Assembly: GCA_903826775.1 (NCBI GenBank)
Contig: CAIKFU010000004.1
Coordinates: forward strand, 1-64,000
Reading direction: 5' to 3'
DNA from: an uncultured beta proteobacterium
Lineage (GTDB): Bacteria; Pseudomonadota; Gammaproteobacteria; Burkholderiales; Burkholderiaceae
Length of the DNA stretch: 64,000 nt
Shown piece by piece: positions 26,545 through 35,420 of this stretch; position 1 is the first letter of the stretch, and every line of letters starts with the position of its first letter. A program made the translations under genes and the position numbers. Under the pieces are notes generated by a model. It was not told the DNA's origin, ran no database searches, and saw only the letters and a list, made by a program, of their open reading frames with translations.

Positions 26545-27336
26545 ATGCCAACGTGGTTAATTTATAGCTTTTATGCGGTCTTCTTTTGGCTAACGGCTAC
26601 GGCATTCTTTTTCTTTACTTTTACTAGAGGGGCGCTGATATTGCGTGGCATCTTTGGGGGTGCACATTCCAACACAGTTCATGTGTATCCCATTTATTCA
26701 AATATGCGCCTAATTCGGTTAATAGATTTTCAGCCAATCATTTCTGCCATTCTCTTATTTCAATACGACCGTTTAGTGTCCATGATTACAACTAGTTTGT
26801 TGCGCATGAATCTTGTGGGAAATGATGTTCTGATAACTTCTTGCGCATTTGGAAATGTAATTCCAAAAATAGTTGAAGCATGCGAGCGAGCAAAGGTTCG
26901 AAAAATTCTCATAGTTGACATCATAAAAAATGAACTCGAACATGCCAAAAGAAAGCTTGGTAGATCTGACGATAAGGTCGAATTCATGGAGCAAAATGCA
27001 ACCAAAGTAACCCTGGCTGATGGATCAGTTTCTGCTAATGTGATATTTTTTTTGCTGCATGAGTTGCCCCATCATCTTAAGGGCGAAGCTTTACGCGAAT
27101 CTGTAAGAGTTCTTGCGCCGGGCGGGACATTGTTCTTAGCTGAGTTTCATCGGCCATCACCTTGGTTGTTGTGCGCGCTGAGTTGGACTTATTTTAAGGT
27201 TTTCGAGCCTTTGGGCTTAGCGCTATGGGATACTCATGACCCACTTAAGTTGCTAGAAGAGATAGGGGGCCTTACATGTGAGCGCCGCATGGTATTTTTT
27301 GGAAATTTTCAAATTATTACGGCGACTAAAAACTAG
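26545..27336 (+). CDS. rquA: Likely rhodoquinone biosynthesis protein RquA
   Basis: A 263-residue methyltransferase-fold protein with an N-terminal membrane segment (about 4-26). The SAM-binding motif I is atypical: LITSCAFGN (97-104) replaces the usual Asp/Glu-Gly-x-Gly loop. FFLLHELPHHLKGEALRES (about 168-186), APGGTLFLAEFHRP and FEPLGLALW match my memory of RquA (FFLLHEQP, YHRP, LEPFALDLW). RquA converts ubiquinone to rhodoquinone using SAM as amino donor. It lies 41 bases after frdD on the same strand, with AAGGA before the ATG, so it is probably in the frd operon. Rhodoquinol is the natural low-potential donor for fumarate reduction. An ordinary methyltransferase is the alternative. Confidence 0.78.
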   Translation: MPTWLIYSFYAVFFWLTATAFFFFTFTRGALILRGIFGGAHSNTVHVYPIYSNMRLIRLIDFQPIISAILLFQYDRLVSMITTSLLRMNLVGNDVLITSCAFGNVIPKIVEACERAKVRKILIVDIIKNELEHAKRKLGRSDDKVEFMEQNATKVTLADGSVSANVIFFLLHELPHHLKGEALRESVRVLAPGGTLFLAEFHRPSPWLLCALSWTYFKVFEPLGLALWDTHDPLKLLEEIGGLTCERRMVFFGNFQIITATKN

Positions 27337-27366
27337 TTCAAATTTTACTTAATTTATTTCTATATT

Positions 27367-27798
27367 CTAGGGGTAAATTTCATCGGCACGCTTGACGAAA
27401 CTTTCAACAAATGTTCCGGTTATCGTTTCAAATACCGGACCAATAATTTTTTCCAATAAATGATTTTTAAATTCATAATGGAGTTGAAATTCAACTTTGC
27501 AGGCATCCTCTTGTAAGGCAGTAAATTTCCAGTGCCCATGAAAATGTTGGAATGGGCCATCTACAAAAGTCATATCCATAAGACTGGGCCTTGTATTAAG
27601 ATTCCGAGTATGGAAGTATTGCTCAATTCCTTTGAAGTGGATATGTATTCTTACGTCTAGGAGAGAGTCCGTTTTTTCTAAAATATCTACACCGCCGCAC
27701 CAAGGTAGAAACTCTTTATAGCTATCGACATCGTTTACTAAATCGTACATCTTTTCTGCGGAATGACTGAGTAATACGGATTTGGATATATCTGCCAT
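27367..27798 (-). CDS. ratA: RatA/Coq10-like START-domain protein
   Basis: A 143-residue START-fold protein of the RatA/COQ10 family. Visible signatures are SHSAEKMYDLVNDVDSYKEFLPWC and the C-terminal FETITGTFVESFVKRADEIY. In mitochondria Coq10 binds ubiquinone; the E. coli homologue RatA was described as blocking 70S ribosome association. It converges on rquA with a 30-base gap. In many betaproteobacteria this gene sits beside smpB, which is not seen here. Its place next to a quinone-modifying enzyme makes a quinone-binding role attractive, but this is only context. Confidence 0.85.
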   Translation of the reverse strand: MADISKSVLLSHSAEKMYDLVNDVDSYKEFLPWCGGVDILEKTDSLLDVRIHIHFKGIEQYFHTRNLNTRPSLMDMTFVDGPFQHFHGHWKFTALQEDACKVEFQLHYEFKNHLLEKIIGPVFETITGTFVESFVKRADEIYP

Positions 27799-27993
27799 AG
27801 TTTTATTTCAAATAATGTTTTTTATCCATTTTTTCATGGTCTTCTTATTTCAAGATAATAGCAAGTCTACCGTCATATTTTTTTCACCATATTGATCTTC
27901 TAACGGCAAATGACAAGCTAAACTTATTAAATTATGTAAATCTATTATGAGATTGCAGAACACGATTTAAATTCAGAGTACTTAAGGTAATTT

Positions 27994-28761
27994 ATGGATA
28001 AAACTAAATATGATATTGAGCTTAAAAAACTACATATTGAATTGGTGAAATTGCAAAAATGGGTTGTGGAAAAGGGGTTAAAAATTTGTATTGTTTTTGA
28101 GGGTAGGGATGCTGCCGGTAAGGGAGGGGTCATTCGAGCCCTTACAGAACGAGTTAGTCCGCGTATTTTTAGAGTAATTGCACTACCCGCGCCTACTGAA
28201 CGGGAAAAAACACAACTTTATTTACAGCGTTATGTGGAGCATATGCCAGCCGGTGGAGAAATATGCATTTTTGACCGAAGTTGGTATAACCGTGCTGGAG
28301 TCGAAAGAGTAATGGGGTTTTGTACCTTGGAAGAAGTTGATCAATTCTTAAAAAAGACCCCACTGTTTGAACATTATCTTGTTGATTCTGGGATTATCTT
28401 AATTAAATATTGGCTAAATGTAAGCCCACAAGAGCAGGAGCGAAGACTTATTGCTAGATATAAAGACGGTCGGAAAACATGGAAGTTGTCTCCAATGGAT
28501 CTTGAATCATACGTTCGCTGGGATGATTATTCAAAAGCTAGAGACGAGATGTTGAGTAAAACCCATACCAAATTAGCACCTTGGTATGTCGTTGACTCAA
28601 ATGATAAAAGGCGAGCGCGTTTGAACATTATTCATCATTTACTGAGTCAAATTTCATATAATGATCTGCCTTTAGAAAAAATAAAACTGAAAAAACGAAA
28701 TATTGGAAATGGTTATCATGAAATTAATCCTAAATGCAGCCAAGTTCCAGAGATTTATTGA
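27994..28761 (+). CDS. ppk2: Polyphosphate kinase 2
   Basis: A 255-residue PPK2 family kinase. The Walker A motif is FEGRDAAGKGGVIRAL (Lys43), the Walker B/lid region is FDRSWYNRAGVERVMGFC, and the later ERRLIARYKDGRKTWKLSPMDLESYVRWDDYSKARD is diagnostic. It transfers phosphate between polyphosphate and nucleotides; the length fits single-domain class I PPK2 (mainly NDP to NTP), but the subclass is not certain. It stands alone between ratA and the phosphodiesterase gene. Confidence 0.93.
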   Translation: MDKTKYDIELKKLHIELVKLQKWVVEKGLKICIVFEGRDAAGKGGVIRALTERVSPRIFRVIALPAPTEREKTQLYLQRYVEHMPAGGEICIFDRSWYNRAGVERVMGFCTLEEVDQFLKKTPLFEHYLVDSGIILIKYWLNVSPQEQERRLIARYKDGRKTWKLSPMDLESYVRWDDYSKARDEMLSKTHTKLAPWYVVDSNDKRRARLNIIHHLLSQISYNDLPLEKIKLKKRNIGNGYHEINPKCSQVPEIY

Positions 28762-28877
28762 TTTTAAGAATGGCGTTGGAAAACGCCTGCATGTCTAAAT
28801 CTTGAAAATTGCCTCTTTAAGGTAAATGGTTATATGACGAACATGAGTTGGAAGACTTCTCTAGCGGTCAGATATTG

Positions 28878-29729
28878 ATGGTTAATTTCAGTCAATTTTT
28901 GTTAGAACGAGGTAATTTTAATGAAACTGATATCGAGAATTGTTTTTTTGATGCCAACTTTCAGGAGTCTGAATTTTTAGCATTTGTTGATTCATTGTTA
29001 GCGATTCCACTCTGGAAAAATGCACAGGACCATCAGGGGTATTACAAGAAGGCTTGTCGTATTTTGAGTAAGGCTGCGGATGATTTTGCTAGATTCAATG
29101 CAAATGAACCCCCTTATCATTCCCGCTCTCATTTTAAAGACGTATGTCTGGGGGTTTCCATTTTATTGCAATATCAAGATCCAGGCGATGTCTCTAGTCT
29201 TGATTTTAAGGATGATGATGCCTGGGTATTGTTGTTGTCTGCTATAGGGCATGATTTCGGCCACAACGGTTCAGTAAACAGATGCCCATTTGAGTTAGAA
29301 CTTCAATCAATTGAGTACGTTAAGAGAATTCTATTAACATCTGAATTACCAACGTCATTTGCAAATAAGTTAATTGATCGCATGAAACCCATAATTCTTG
29401 CCACTGATCCAACTTGCATTAAGAAAGTATTTAATGCTTATAGCGATGATGATAAAAATACCCCCTTTTCTTTGGGCAATTACCTAAACGTGTTAATCAT
29501 TGAGGCAGACCTTATGGGCAGCACATTACCGACCTATGGGGAAAAATTATCTCAAAAATTAAGCAAGGAGTGGTTGGTTGAAAATAGTGACCAAGCTATT
29601 TTTATTGCTACAACAAAAGGCCGCTTTAACTTTTTAAACAGTTTTCAATTCATAAGTCCAGCAGCGCAACGCATTGGATTGGAAGTTATGCGTAAAAAAA
29701 TTGCCTGGAAGTTAAATGAAATAATTTAG
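28878..29729 (+). CDS. HD phosphodiesterase resembling class I cyclic nucleotide PDEs
   Basis: About 283 residues. Metal-binding residues follow the eukaryote-type class I PDE signature: YHSRSHFKDV, then GHDFGHNGSVN (the HD-x2-H-x-G-x2-N motif), then ILATDPT and an Asp in IEADLMGS. These patterns correspond to YHN-x2-H-x2-DV, HD-x2-HPG-x2-N, ILATDM and the fourth metal Asp. It should hydrolyse cAMP or cGMP. ATG 28878 is preferred to the in-frame TTG at 28848, though neither has a strong ribosome site. It converges on the chemoreceptor gene, in a locus that also encodes an adenylate cyclase and a cNMP-binding channel, which strongly suggests it closes that circuit. Confidence 0.78.
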   Translation: MVNFSQFLLERGNFNETDIENCFFDANFQESEFLAFVDSLLAIPLWKNAQDHQGYYKKACRILSKAADDFARFNANEPPYHSRSHFKDVCLGVSILLQYQDPGDVSSLDFKDDDAWVLLLSAIGHDFGHNGSVNRCPFELELQSIEYVKRILLTSELPTSFANKLIDRMKPIILATDPTCIKKVFNAYSDDDKNTPFSLGNYLNVLIIEADLMGSTLPTYGEKLSQKLSKEWLVENSDQAIFIATTKGRFNFLNSFQFISPAAQRIGLEVMRKKIAWKLNEII

Positions 29730-29760
29730 GTGCTAATAGAGTGGTTACTATTCACAATCT

Positions 29761-31389
29761 CTAACTAAGTTCAAATAGTGAAACCAAGCTCTTTAGCTTT
29801 GCTGAAACTTTAGCAAGTTCAGAGGACGATTTTTGTATTTCAGCAGAACCTTCTGTGATGCTTTTAGACGCATGAGCAACAGACTGTATAGTATCGGTTA
29901 TGGTAGCCGAGCTGGATGCCGAAGAGGATATGCTTCTAGATATTTCCCCAACGGTTACAGCCTGCTCCTCAACGGCTGCGGCAATGATGTTAGAAATATC
30001 ATTGACCTTGTTGATAATTTGAGTAATCTCAACAATGGATTGGATTGCGCTATTGGCATCGGATTGAATTACATTAATTGACTGACCAATTTCATTAGTT
30101 GCTTTAGCAGTCGATCTAGCCAAATCTTTCACCTCATTGGCTACCACTGCAAATCCCTTACCTAGTTCTCCTGCACGCGCAGCTTCAATAGTTGCGTTTA
30201 AAGCAAGTAAATTTGTTTGTTCGGCAATGCCCGAGATTACATTGAGTATTTGGCCAATTTGTACGCTGCTATTACGCAGTTTCTCCATTTGTGCATTAGT
30301 CTTGCTAGCGATTTGAACTGCTAGATTGGAGACTTTGGACGCCTCAGAAGCATTAATGGAAATTTCGCGAATACTTGCTCCGAATTCTTCGGTAGAAGTT
30401 GCTACCACTTGTGTATTTCGGCTAACCAAGTCGGATGATTTAGCAACCTCATTTGCCTGTACCGAGGTTTCTTCTGCGCTACTGCTTAATTGGGCACTTA
30501 CTACAGCAAGCTCTTCAGAGGAGCTGCTAATGATTAATGCGTTATCACTTATTTCTCGAATGGCATTGCATAGGTTGCTTTGTAAAATCAGTATAGAGTT
30601 GGCAATATCCCCTACAACACCTTTATGGTCCGTCCCGGTGATGGTGCTATTTAGTTTGGATTTGGCTAAATCATTTATATAATTCTTTGTTTCATGAAGC
30701 GGAGAGATGATCATCTTTCTAACGGCAAGTGAAATTAAGAACCCTAAAAGCAAGCTAATGAATATAGCCGCTACAGTTATTATTGTTATATCTCTTTGGG
30801 TGTTTATTGCTTCCTCATAACGAGATTGAGCGCTATTTAACTTGAGATCGATAAATTTATTTAAAGGTTTTAAAATATTAAGCCTAAGATTTTCAAGAGA
30901 ATTTTCTCCTGTGTACTTAGAATTGATATTGATAGAATTTTTTTCCTGATTTGCTAACTGATTAATTGCATCAAAATAGATATCTATATTTTTGGATATT
31001 TCATTAAACTGATCTCTGACCACTTGCCTACTAATTGTTTTTTCAATTTCAGCAAGAGTTTTTCGAATAGTTAGCTTAGATTGTTCAATATGTTTAATGG
31101 ATTCTTCTTTAATTTGAATAGAACCTTCAATTTTTTGAGGACCTGAATTGGCAAGGATCTGGTTTAAATTCGAATCAAGAATATATATTTCGGATTTCAG
31201 GTCTTTTGCAACGCTTATTCCCAGGGTGCTTTGATAGTAGAGCCAAGTTGAATCTTTGGCCATAATTTGATACCCATAAATTGAAATCGCGCCGATAATC
31301 AACGTAAAACATGAAATAAGGGCAAAACCGATTATGAGCTTTGTTTTTACTGTTTGTTTTTCTAAATTAAGGAATAATGAGGTAAACAT
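29761..31389 (-). CDS. Methyl-accepting chemotaxis protein
   Basis: A 542-residue transmembrane receptor. TM1 lies at about 17-38 and TM2 at about 200-222, with a helical periplasmic domain of about 160 residues between them (four-helix-bundle type). HAMP follows, then the signalling domain with the hairpin tip [30 protein letters not shown] pairs for methylation by CheR are plausible in the flanking helices. There is no C-terminal NWETF-type CheR tether. It is divergent from cheA (132-base gap), so receptor and kinase probably share control. Its ligand is unknown. Confidence 0.93.
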   Translation of the reverse strand: MFTSLFLNLEKQTVKTKLIIGFALISCFTLIIGAISIYGYQIMAKDSTWLYYQSTLGISVAKDLKSEIYILDSNLNQILANSGPQKIEGSIQIKEESIKHIEQSKLTIRKTLAEIEKTISRQVVRDQFNEISKNIDIYFDAINQLANQEKNSININSKYTGENSLENLRLNILKPLNKFIDLKLNSAQSRYEEAINTQRDITIITVAAIFISLLLGFLISLAVRKMIISPLHETKNYINDLAKSKLNSTITGTDHKGVVGDIANSILILQSNLCNAIREISDNALIISSSSEELAVVSAQLSSSAEETSVQANEVAKSSDLVSRNTQVVATSTEEFGASIREISINASEASKVSNLAVQIASKTNAQMEKLRNSSVQIGQILNVISGIAEQTNLLALNATIEAARAGELGKGFAVVANEVKDLARSTAKATNEIGQSINVIQSDANSAIQSIVEITQIINKVNDISNIIAAAVEEQAVTVGEISRSISSSASSSATITDTIQSVAHASKSITEGSAEIQKSSSELAKVSAKLKSLVSLFELS

Positions 31390-31521
31390 TTAATTGAAGG
31401 TCCAGGTTGTGCTTTATTAATCCCAAATTTTGTAAATTTGCTGCTTTTTTATTAATCCAAATTCGGTTACATTTTCATTTTATCGTTGTTAAGTTAACAA
31501 TGTCCATTAGTATGGTCGAGT

Positions 31522-33846
31522 ATGCAAAATAATGCTGAAATCTTATCTGAATTTACAATAGAAGCCAGGGAAATCCTCGATAAGCTCGATGAGGACTTCA
31601 CCTATTTTGAGCAGAATCCAGAGGATACCAAATTAATAGGGAATATCTTTCGTGCGCTGCACACGCTAAAGGGTAGTAGTGGGTTTTTTGCTTTTAAACG
31701 ACTTGAAAAAATTTCCCATGCTGGAGAATCCCTCCTAGGTAAGCTTCGAGATGGCCAGTTGAGGCTAAATTCAACGATAATCGAAAAATTACTTCAAAGC
31801 ATCGATGTGCTAAGGGCCATTATTGAGGGCATAGAAACCAATCAGCTGGAGCCTGTTGGTGATGATCAAGAGTTAATTGATGAATTGAAATTATTGACCA
31901 AAAACGGTCAATTCGAGGATCACAGAGATCCTATTGAAAACAACGGGAAGCATCTGGATAAATCGCCATTCCCTTCAAGTCAATTGGTAACGGAATCCAA
32001 AGCCACTCCAGATGATGACACCAACGACCCAACTTCGGATAGCCTAGATAGCATGGAGGGTGTAAGTGATTTAATGCAGGTTGCTGAAATATCTTTTCAA
32101 GGTGGGGGCTATGAGATGGGCTCTGATTCGTCCATTTCAGTTAGAAATGCGGATTTTAATGCCCCAGTTAAAGTTAATCTTGAAACCCTAGACAGACTCA
32201 TGAATTTAACGGGTGAAATGGTGCTCGCAAGGAATAGATTACTTCCTTTCGCGAATACTATCGAAGATGTCAATTTCTCACAAACTGTTAGAAGTATCGA
32301 TTTGCTTACTTTGGAATTGCAGGAGCGCATGATGAAGATGCGCATGCAGCCTATTTCCCAGGTGTGGTCAAAATTTCCAAGGTTGGTGCGGGATATATCT
32401 ACTCAATGTCATAAAAAAGTAAATTTGATTCAAGTCGGCGCTGAGACGGAATTGGATAAAACATTATTGGATGGTATTCGCGATCCATTGATCCACATTA
32501 TTAGAAATAGCGTTGACCATAGCATTGAGTTACCAAACGCTCGCCTTGCAAAAGGAAAGCCCGAAACTGCAAGCATAATTTTGCGCGCCGCACATCAAAA
32601 TGGCATGGTGGTGATTGAAATTGCTGACGATGGGGCTGGTATTGATTTTGATCGGGTCAGGATGCGCGCTATTGAAAGAGGACTTTTGAGCACTGAATTA
32701 GCGCCAAACATATCTAATAAGGAATTGGTAGAGTATATTTTTCTACCTGGATTTTCAACCAAAGAATCGGTAACCAATCTCTCAGGAAGGGGGGTTGGGA
32801 TGGATGTGGTAAAGAATAATATTGCCAATATAGGTGGCTCCATTGAAATTTCAAGCGAAGCTGATTTGGGCGTAAATATTAAATTAAAGATCCCTCTCAC
32901 ATTGGCAATCATGCCGGCTTTATTAGTGAAGTCTGAATCTGAAATTTATGCCATTCCACAAAATCGTATTTTAGAGTTAGTTCAAATTAATTCCTCTAGC
33001 GAGTCACCGCGTTTTGAAGACTTTCATGGAACTACGGTATTTCGATTGCGAGATAAGTTAGTCCCTTTATTATTTTTAAATGAACAGCTTGGCCTAGGTG
33101 TAAGGCAGGATGGTCAAAGCATATCTTCTAACATCGTTATATTGCATGCAGGACTTGTGCAATTTGGATTGGTTGTTGAATCAGTACTGAATATTCAAGA
33201 CGTCGTGGTGAAACCCATGGGTCCTTTATTAAAGGGGCTTCCTATTTTTGCTGGCGCAACAATTTTGGGTTCTGGACGGGTAAGTTTAATTATCGACATA
33301 GATGGCATTGCTATGCTGTCTGGTTTAGTTGAGAAAATAGAGGCTAATCCAATTAATCAAGTGGTCATTCAACAGCCCATTGAGGAACGCAAAGTACCAA
33401 TGCTTTTATTTGAAATTGCGGGCTTAGAAAAGATGGCAATTCCTTTGGAGAGAGTTGAGCATATCATCATGCTTGATATTAACTCCATTCAAAAAAATGG
33501 TAGTAAAGATGTTATTTTTTATCAAAACAAAGTAGTTGATGTAGTTTGGTTAAATAGATATGTAAGCGGGGGTAACCCACAGGCTAGCTTTAGTCAACAT
33601 GCTATCCCCGTATTCATTTGCCATGCTAATCAAAAATACTATGCATTGGTTGTTCATCGCGTCTTTGATATTGTGCAAATGCCAGAGAAGGTATACGAAC
33701 TAGCATCGCCACAACGGGGTCTTTTAGGGTGCGGTATCTTCAATGATGTTGTTGTCAATATAGTCGATCTTGAAGAAATACTCATGCTGCACAATTTTTA
33801 TGATACCTCCGTAGTCTACCCAAAAGTGGTGGACCTTGATGGTTAA
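31522..33846 (+). CDS. cheA: Chemotaxis-type histidine kinase CheA with tandem CheW-like domains
   Basis: A 774-residue kinase. The HPt domain has the phospho-His in RALHTLKGSSGFFAF (His47). A linker of about 100 residues lacks an obvious P2 domain. P3 dimerisation is at KVNLETLDRLMNLTGEMVLARNRL. The P4 ATPase boxes are IIRNSVDHSIE, DDGAGIDFDRVR and GFSTKESVTNLSGRGVGMDVVK. The P5 CheW-like domain follows, then a second CheW-like region (about 625-765, LLFEIAGLEKMAIPLERVEHI). The extra CheW module is unusual. It starts the operon cheA-cheW-cheB-cheR-cyclase. With no cheY nearby, its phosphate most likely goes to CheB and the receiver-cyclase. Confidence 0.93.
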   Translation: MQNNAEILSEFTIEAREILDKLDEDFTYFEQNPEDTKLIGNIFRALHTLKGSSGFFAFKRLEKISHAGESLLGKLRDGQLRLNSTIIEKLLQSIDVLRAIIEGIETNQLEPVGDDQELIDELKLLTKNGQFEDHRDPIENNGKHLDKSPFPSSQLVTESKATPDDDTNDPTSDSLDSMEGVSDLMQVAEISFQGGGYEMGSDSSISVRNADFNAPVKVNLETLDRLMNLTGEMVLARNRLLPFANTIEDVNFSQTVRSIDLLTLELQERMMKMRMQPISQVWSKFPRLVRDISTQCHKKVNLIQVGAETELDKTLLDGIRDPLIHIIRNSVDHSIELPNARLAKGKPETASIILRAAHQNGMVVIEIADDGAGIDFDRVRMRAIERGLLSTELAPNISNKELVEYIFLPGFSTKESVTNLSGRGVGMDVVKNNIANIGGSIEISSEADLGVNIKLKIPLTLAIMPALLVKSESEIYAIPQNRILELVQINSSSESPRFEDFHGTTVFRLRDKLVPLLFLNEQLGLGVRQDGQSISSNIVILHAGLVQFGLVVESVLNIQDVVVKPMGPLLKGLPIFAGATILGSGRVSLIIDIDGIAMLSGLVEKIEANPINQVVIQQPIEERKVPMLLFEIAGLEKMAIPLERVEHIIMLDINSIQKNGSKDVIFYQNKVVDVVWLNRYVSGGNPQASFSQHAIPVFICHANQKYYALVVHRVFDIVQMPEKVYELASPQRGLLGCGIFNDVVVNIVDLEEILMLHNFYDTSVVYPKVVDLDG

Positions 33847-34273
33847 CAGTGACTTTGATGCAAGTTATTTAACCTTTTCGTTAGGGGGTCGCTCTTTCGG
33901 GATACCCGCCGCTTCTGCATTGGAAATTAATCGTAATCTAGATTACACAATTGTGCCAAATGCCCCAAAATTAATTCGGGGCATTTTAAATTTACGAGGG
34001 CAGCTTATCCCTGCTATTGACATGAGAAGCATTTTAGGTGATGGCGGGGATAATCATCAACCGGAGTCTGTCGGCATCATTGTCGATCTTGGATCAACTA
34101 AAGCGTCTCTATTGGTTGATAGCGTTGGCGATATTATTCCGCTTGGAGGGCTTACTTTCGAGCCTCCACCCCCTAATTTTCCTTTACAGGGGAGGCGGGC
34201 TATCGTTGGCGCCCACAAATTAGCAGACTCCCTACTAATAATTCTTGACCCAAAATTATTGGTTACAGATTAG
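33839..34273 (+). CDS. cheW: Adaptor protein CheW
   Basis: A 144-residue single-domain CheW that links receptor and kinase. Typical segments are YLTFSLGGRSFGIPAASALEI, IRGILNLRGQLIPAIDMR and LVDSVGDIIPL. The ATG at 33839 overlaps the end of cheA by eight bases, so translation is coupled. It would be the stand-alone adaptor next to the two CheW-like domains in CheA. Confidence 0.92.
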   Translation: MVNSDFDASYLTFSLGGRSFGIPAASALEINRNLDYTIVPNAPKLIRGILNLRGQLIPAIDMRSILGDGGDNHQPESVGIIVDLGSTKASLLVDSVGDIIPLGGLTFEPPPPNFPLQGRRAIVGAHKLADSLLIILDPKLLVTD

Positions 34274-34328
34274 TAAAACACTAACGATCGCTTTATTTTT
34301 TTAAAAACTTTCTAAGTTAATATAAACA

Positions 34329-35420
34329 ATGCTTCAACAATTAAATAACCATAAAAAAATTCGAATACTGATTGTTGACGATTCTGCAGTAGTCCGTCGG
34401 ATTCTCTCAACAGTTATTTCCGATCAAACTGATATGGAAGTGGTTGGAACTGCAACCAATGGATTGCTGGGAATCGAGTTTATTCGTAAACAAGTTCCAG
34501 ATTTGGTTATTTTAGATATTGAAATGCCAGTAATGGATGGTATTTCTGCTTTAAAAGAAATTCGTAAATTTAACTCGCATTTGCCAATTATTATTTTTAG
34601 CTCCCTCACTCAGAAGGGTGCTTTAGTAACAATCGATGCCTTAACTAATGGTGCTAGCGATTATCAATCAAAACCCTCAAATATTAGCGACTTTGAAAGT
34701 GCCTTAATCGAAATACGCGAAAACCTGATCCCAAAAATTAGGACATTATGTGCGCCCAATATTGTTGCGACAAGGGACTTGTTATCTAGATCTGATGTGA
34801 AAATCCCCTTTGCTAAACACCATCAAACTACTTTGACTAAGGGCAAAATTGAAGCAGTATGTATTGGCGTTTCAACAGGCGGACCAGCTGCATTAATGTA
34901 TATGTTTGAGGAATGGAAGAACCCATTGACAGTTCCAGTATTAATTGTTCAGCATATGCCACCTAAATTCACTGAATTTTTGGCTAAACGATTATCTGAT
35001 ATTGGGGTTATCCCCGTTGAGGAGCCGTATGACGGACAAGAAGTCTTACCCGGGAAGGCCTACATAGCTCCAGGTGGAATGCATATGGGGGTGAATAGAG
35101 TCGGTAAAAATGTTTATATTGAATTAAATGATGGCCCATTGGAAAACTCTTGTCGTCCAGCGGTAGATGTGTTGTTTAGAACCGCTGCAAATACATATGG
35201 ACCAAATTTATTAGCGGTGGTACTCACCGGAATGGGATCGGACGGATTAAAAGGAGCAGTGGAAATTCATCATCATCACGGTAGGATTATTGCTCAAGAT
35301 GAAGAATCTAGCGTAGTTTGGGGTATGCCAAGAGCAGTTGTAAATGCCAATCTGGCCGAAAAAATTCTCCCGTTAAAAGATATTCCTAGTGAAATATTGA
35401 GGCAGGTATTGAGTTCATGA
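34329..35420 (+). CDS. cheB: Receptor methylesterase/glutamine deamidase CheB
   Basis: A 363-residue protein with an intact receiver domain (phospho-acceptor Asp63 in LVILDIEMPVMDG) joined to a methylesterase domain. The catalytic triad is visible as Ser182 (GVSTGGP), His209 (VQHMPP) and Asp305 (GMGSDGLKGA). It removes methyl groups from receptors to adapt signalling. Its last bases overlap the cheR start (ATGA). Confidence 0.95.
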   Translation: MLQQLNNHKKIRILIVDDSAVVRRILSTVISDQTDMEVVGTATNGLLGIEFIRKQVPDLVILDIEMPVMDGISALKEIRKFNSHLPIIIFSSLTQKGALVTIDALTNGASDYQSKPSNISDFESALIEIRENLIPKIRTLCAPNIVATRDLLSRSDVKIPFAKHHQTTLTKGKIEAVCIGVSTGGPAALMYMFEEWKNPLTVPVLIVQHMPPKFTEFLAKRLSDIGVIPVEEPYDGQEVLPGKAYIAPGGMHMGVNRVGKNVYIELNDGPLENSCRPAVDVLFRTAANTYGPNLLAVVLTGMGSDGLKGAVEIHHHHGRIIAQDEESSVVWGMPRAVVNANLAEKILPLKDIPSEILRQVLSS

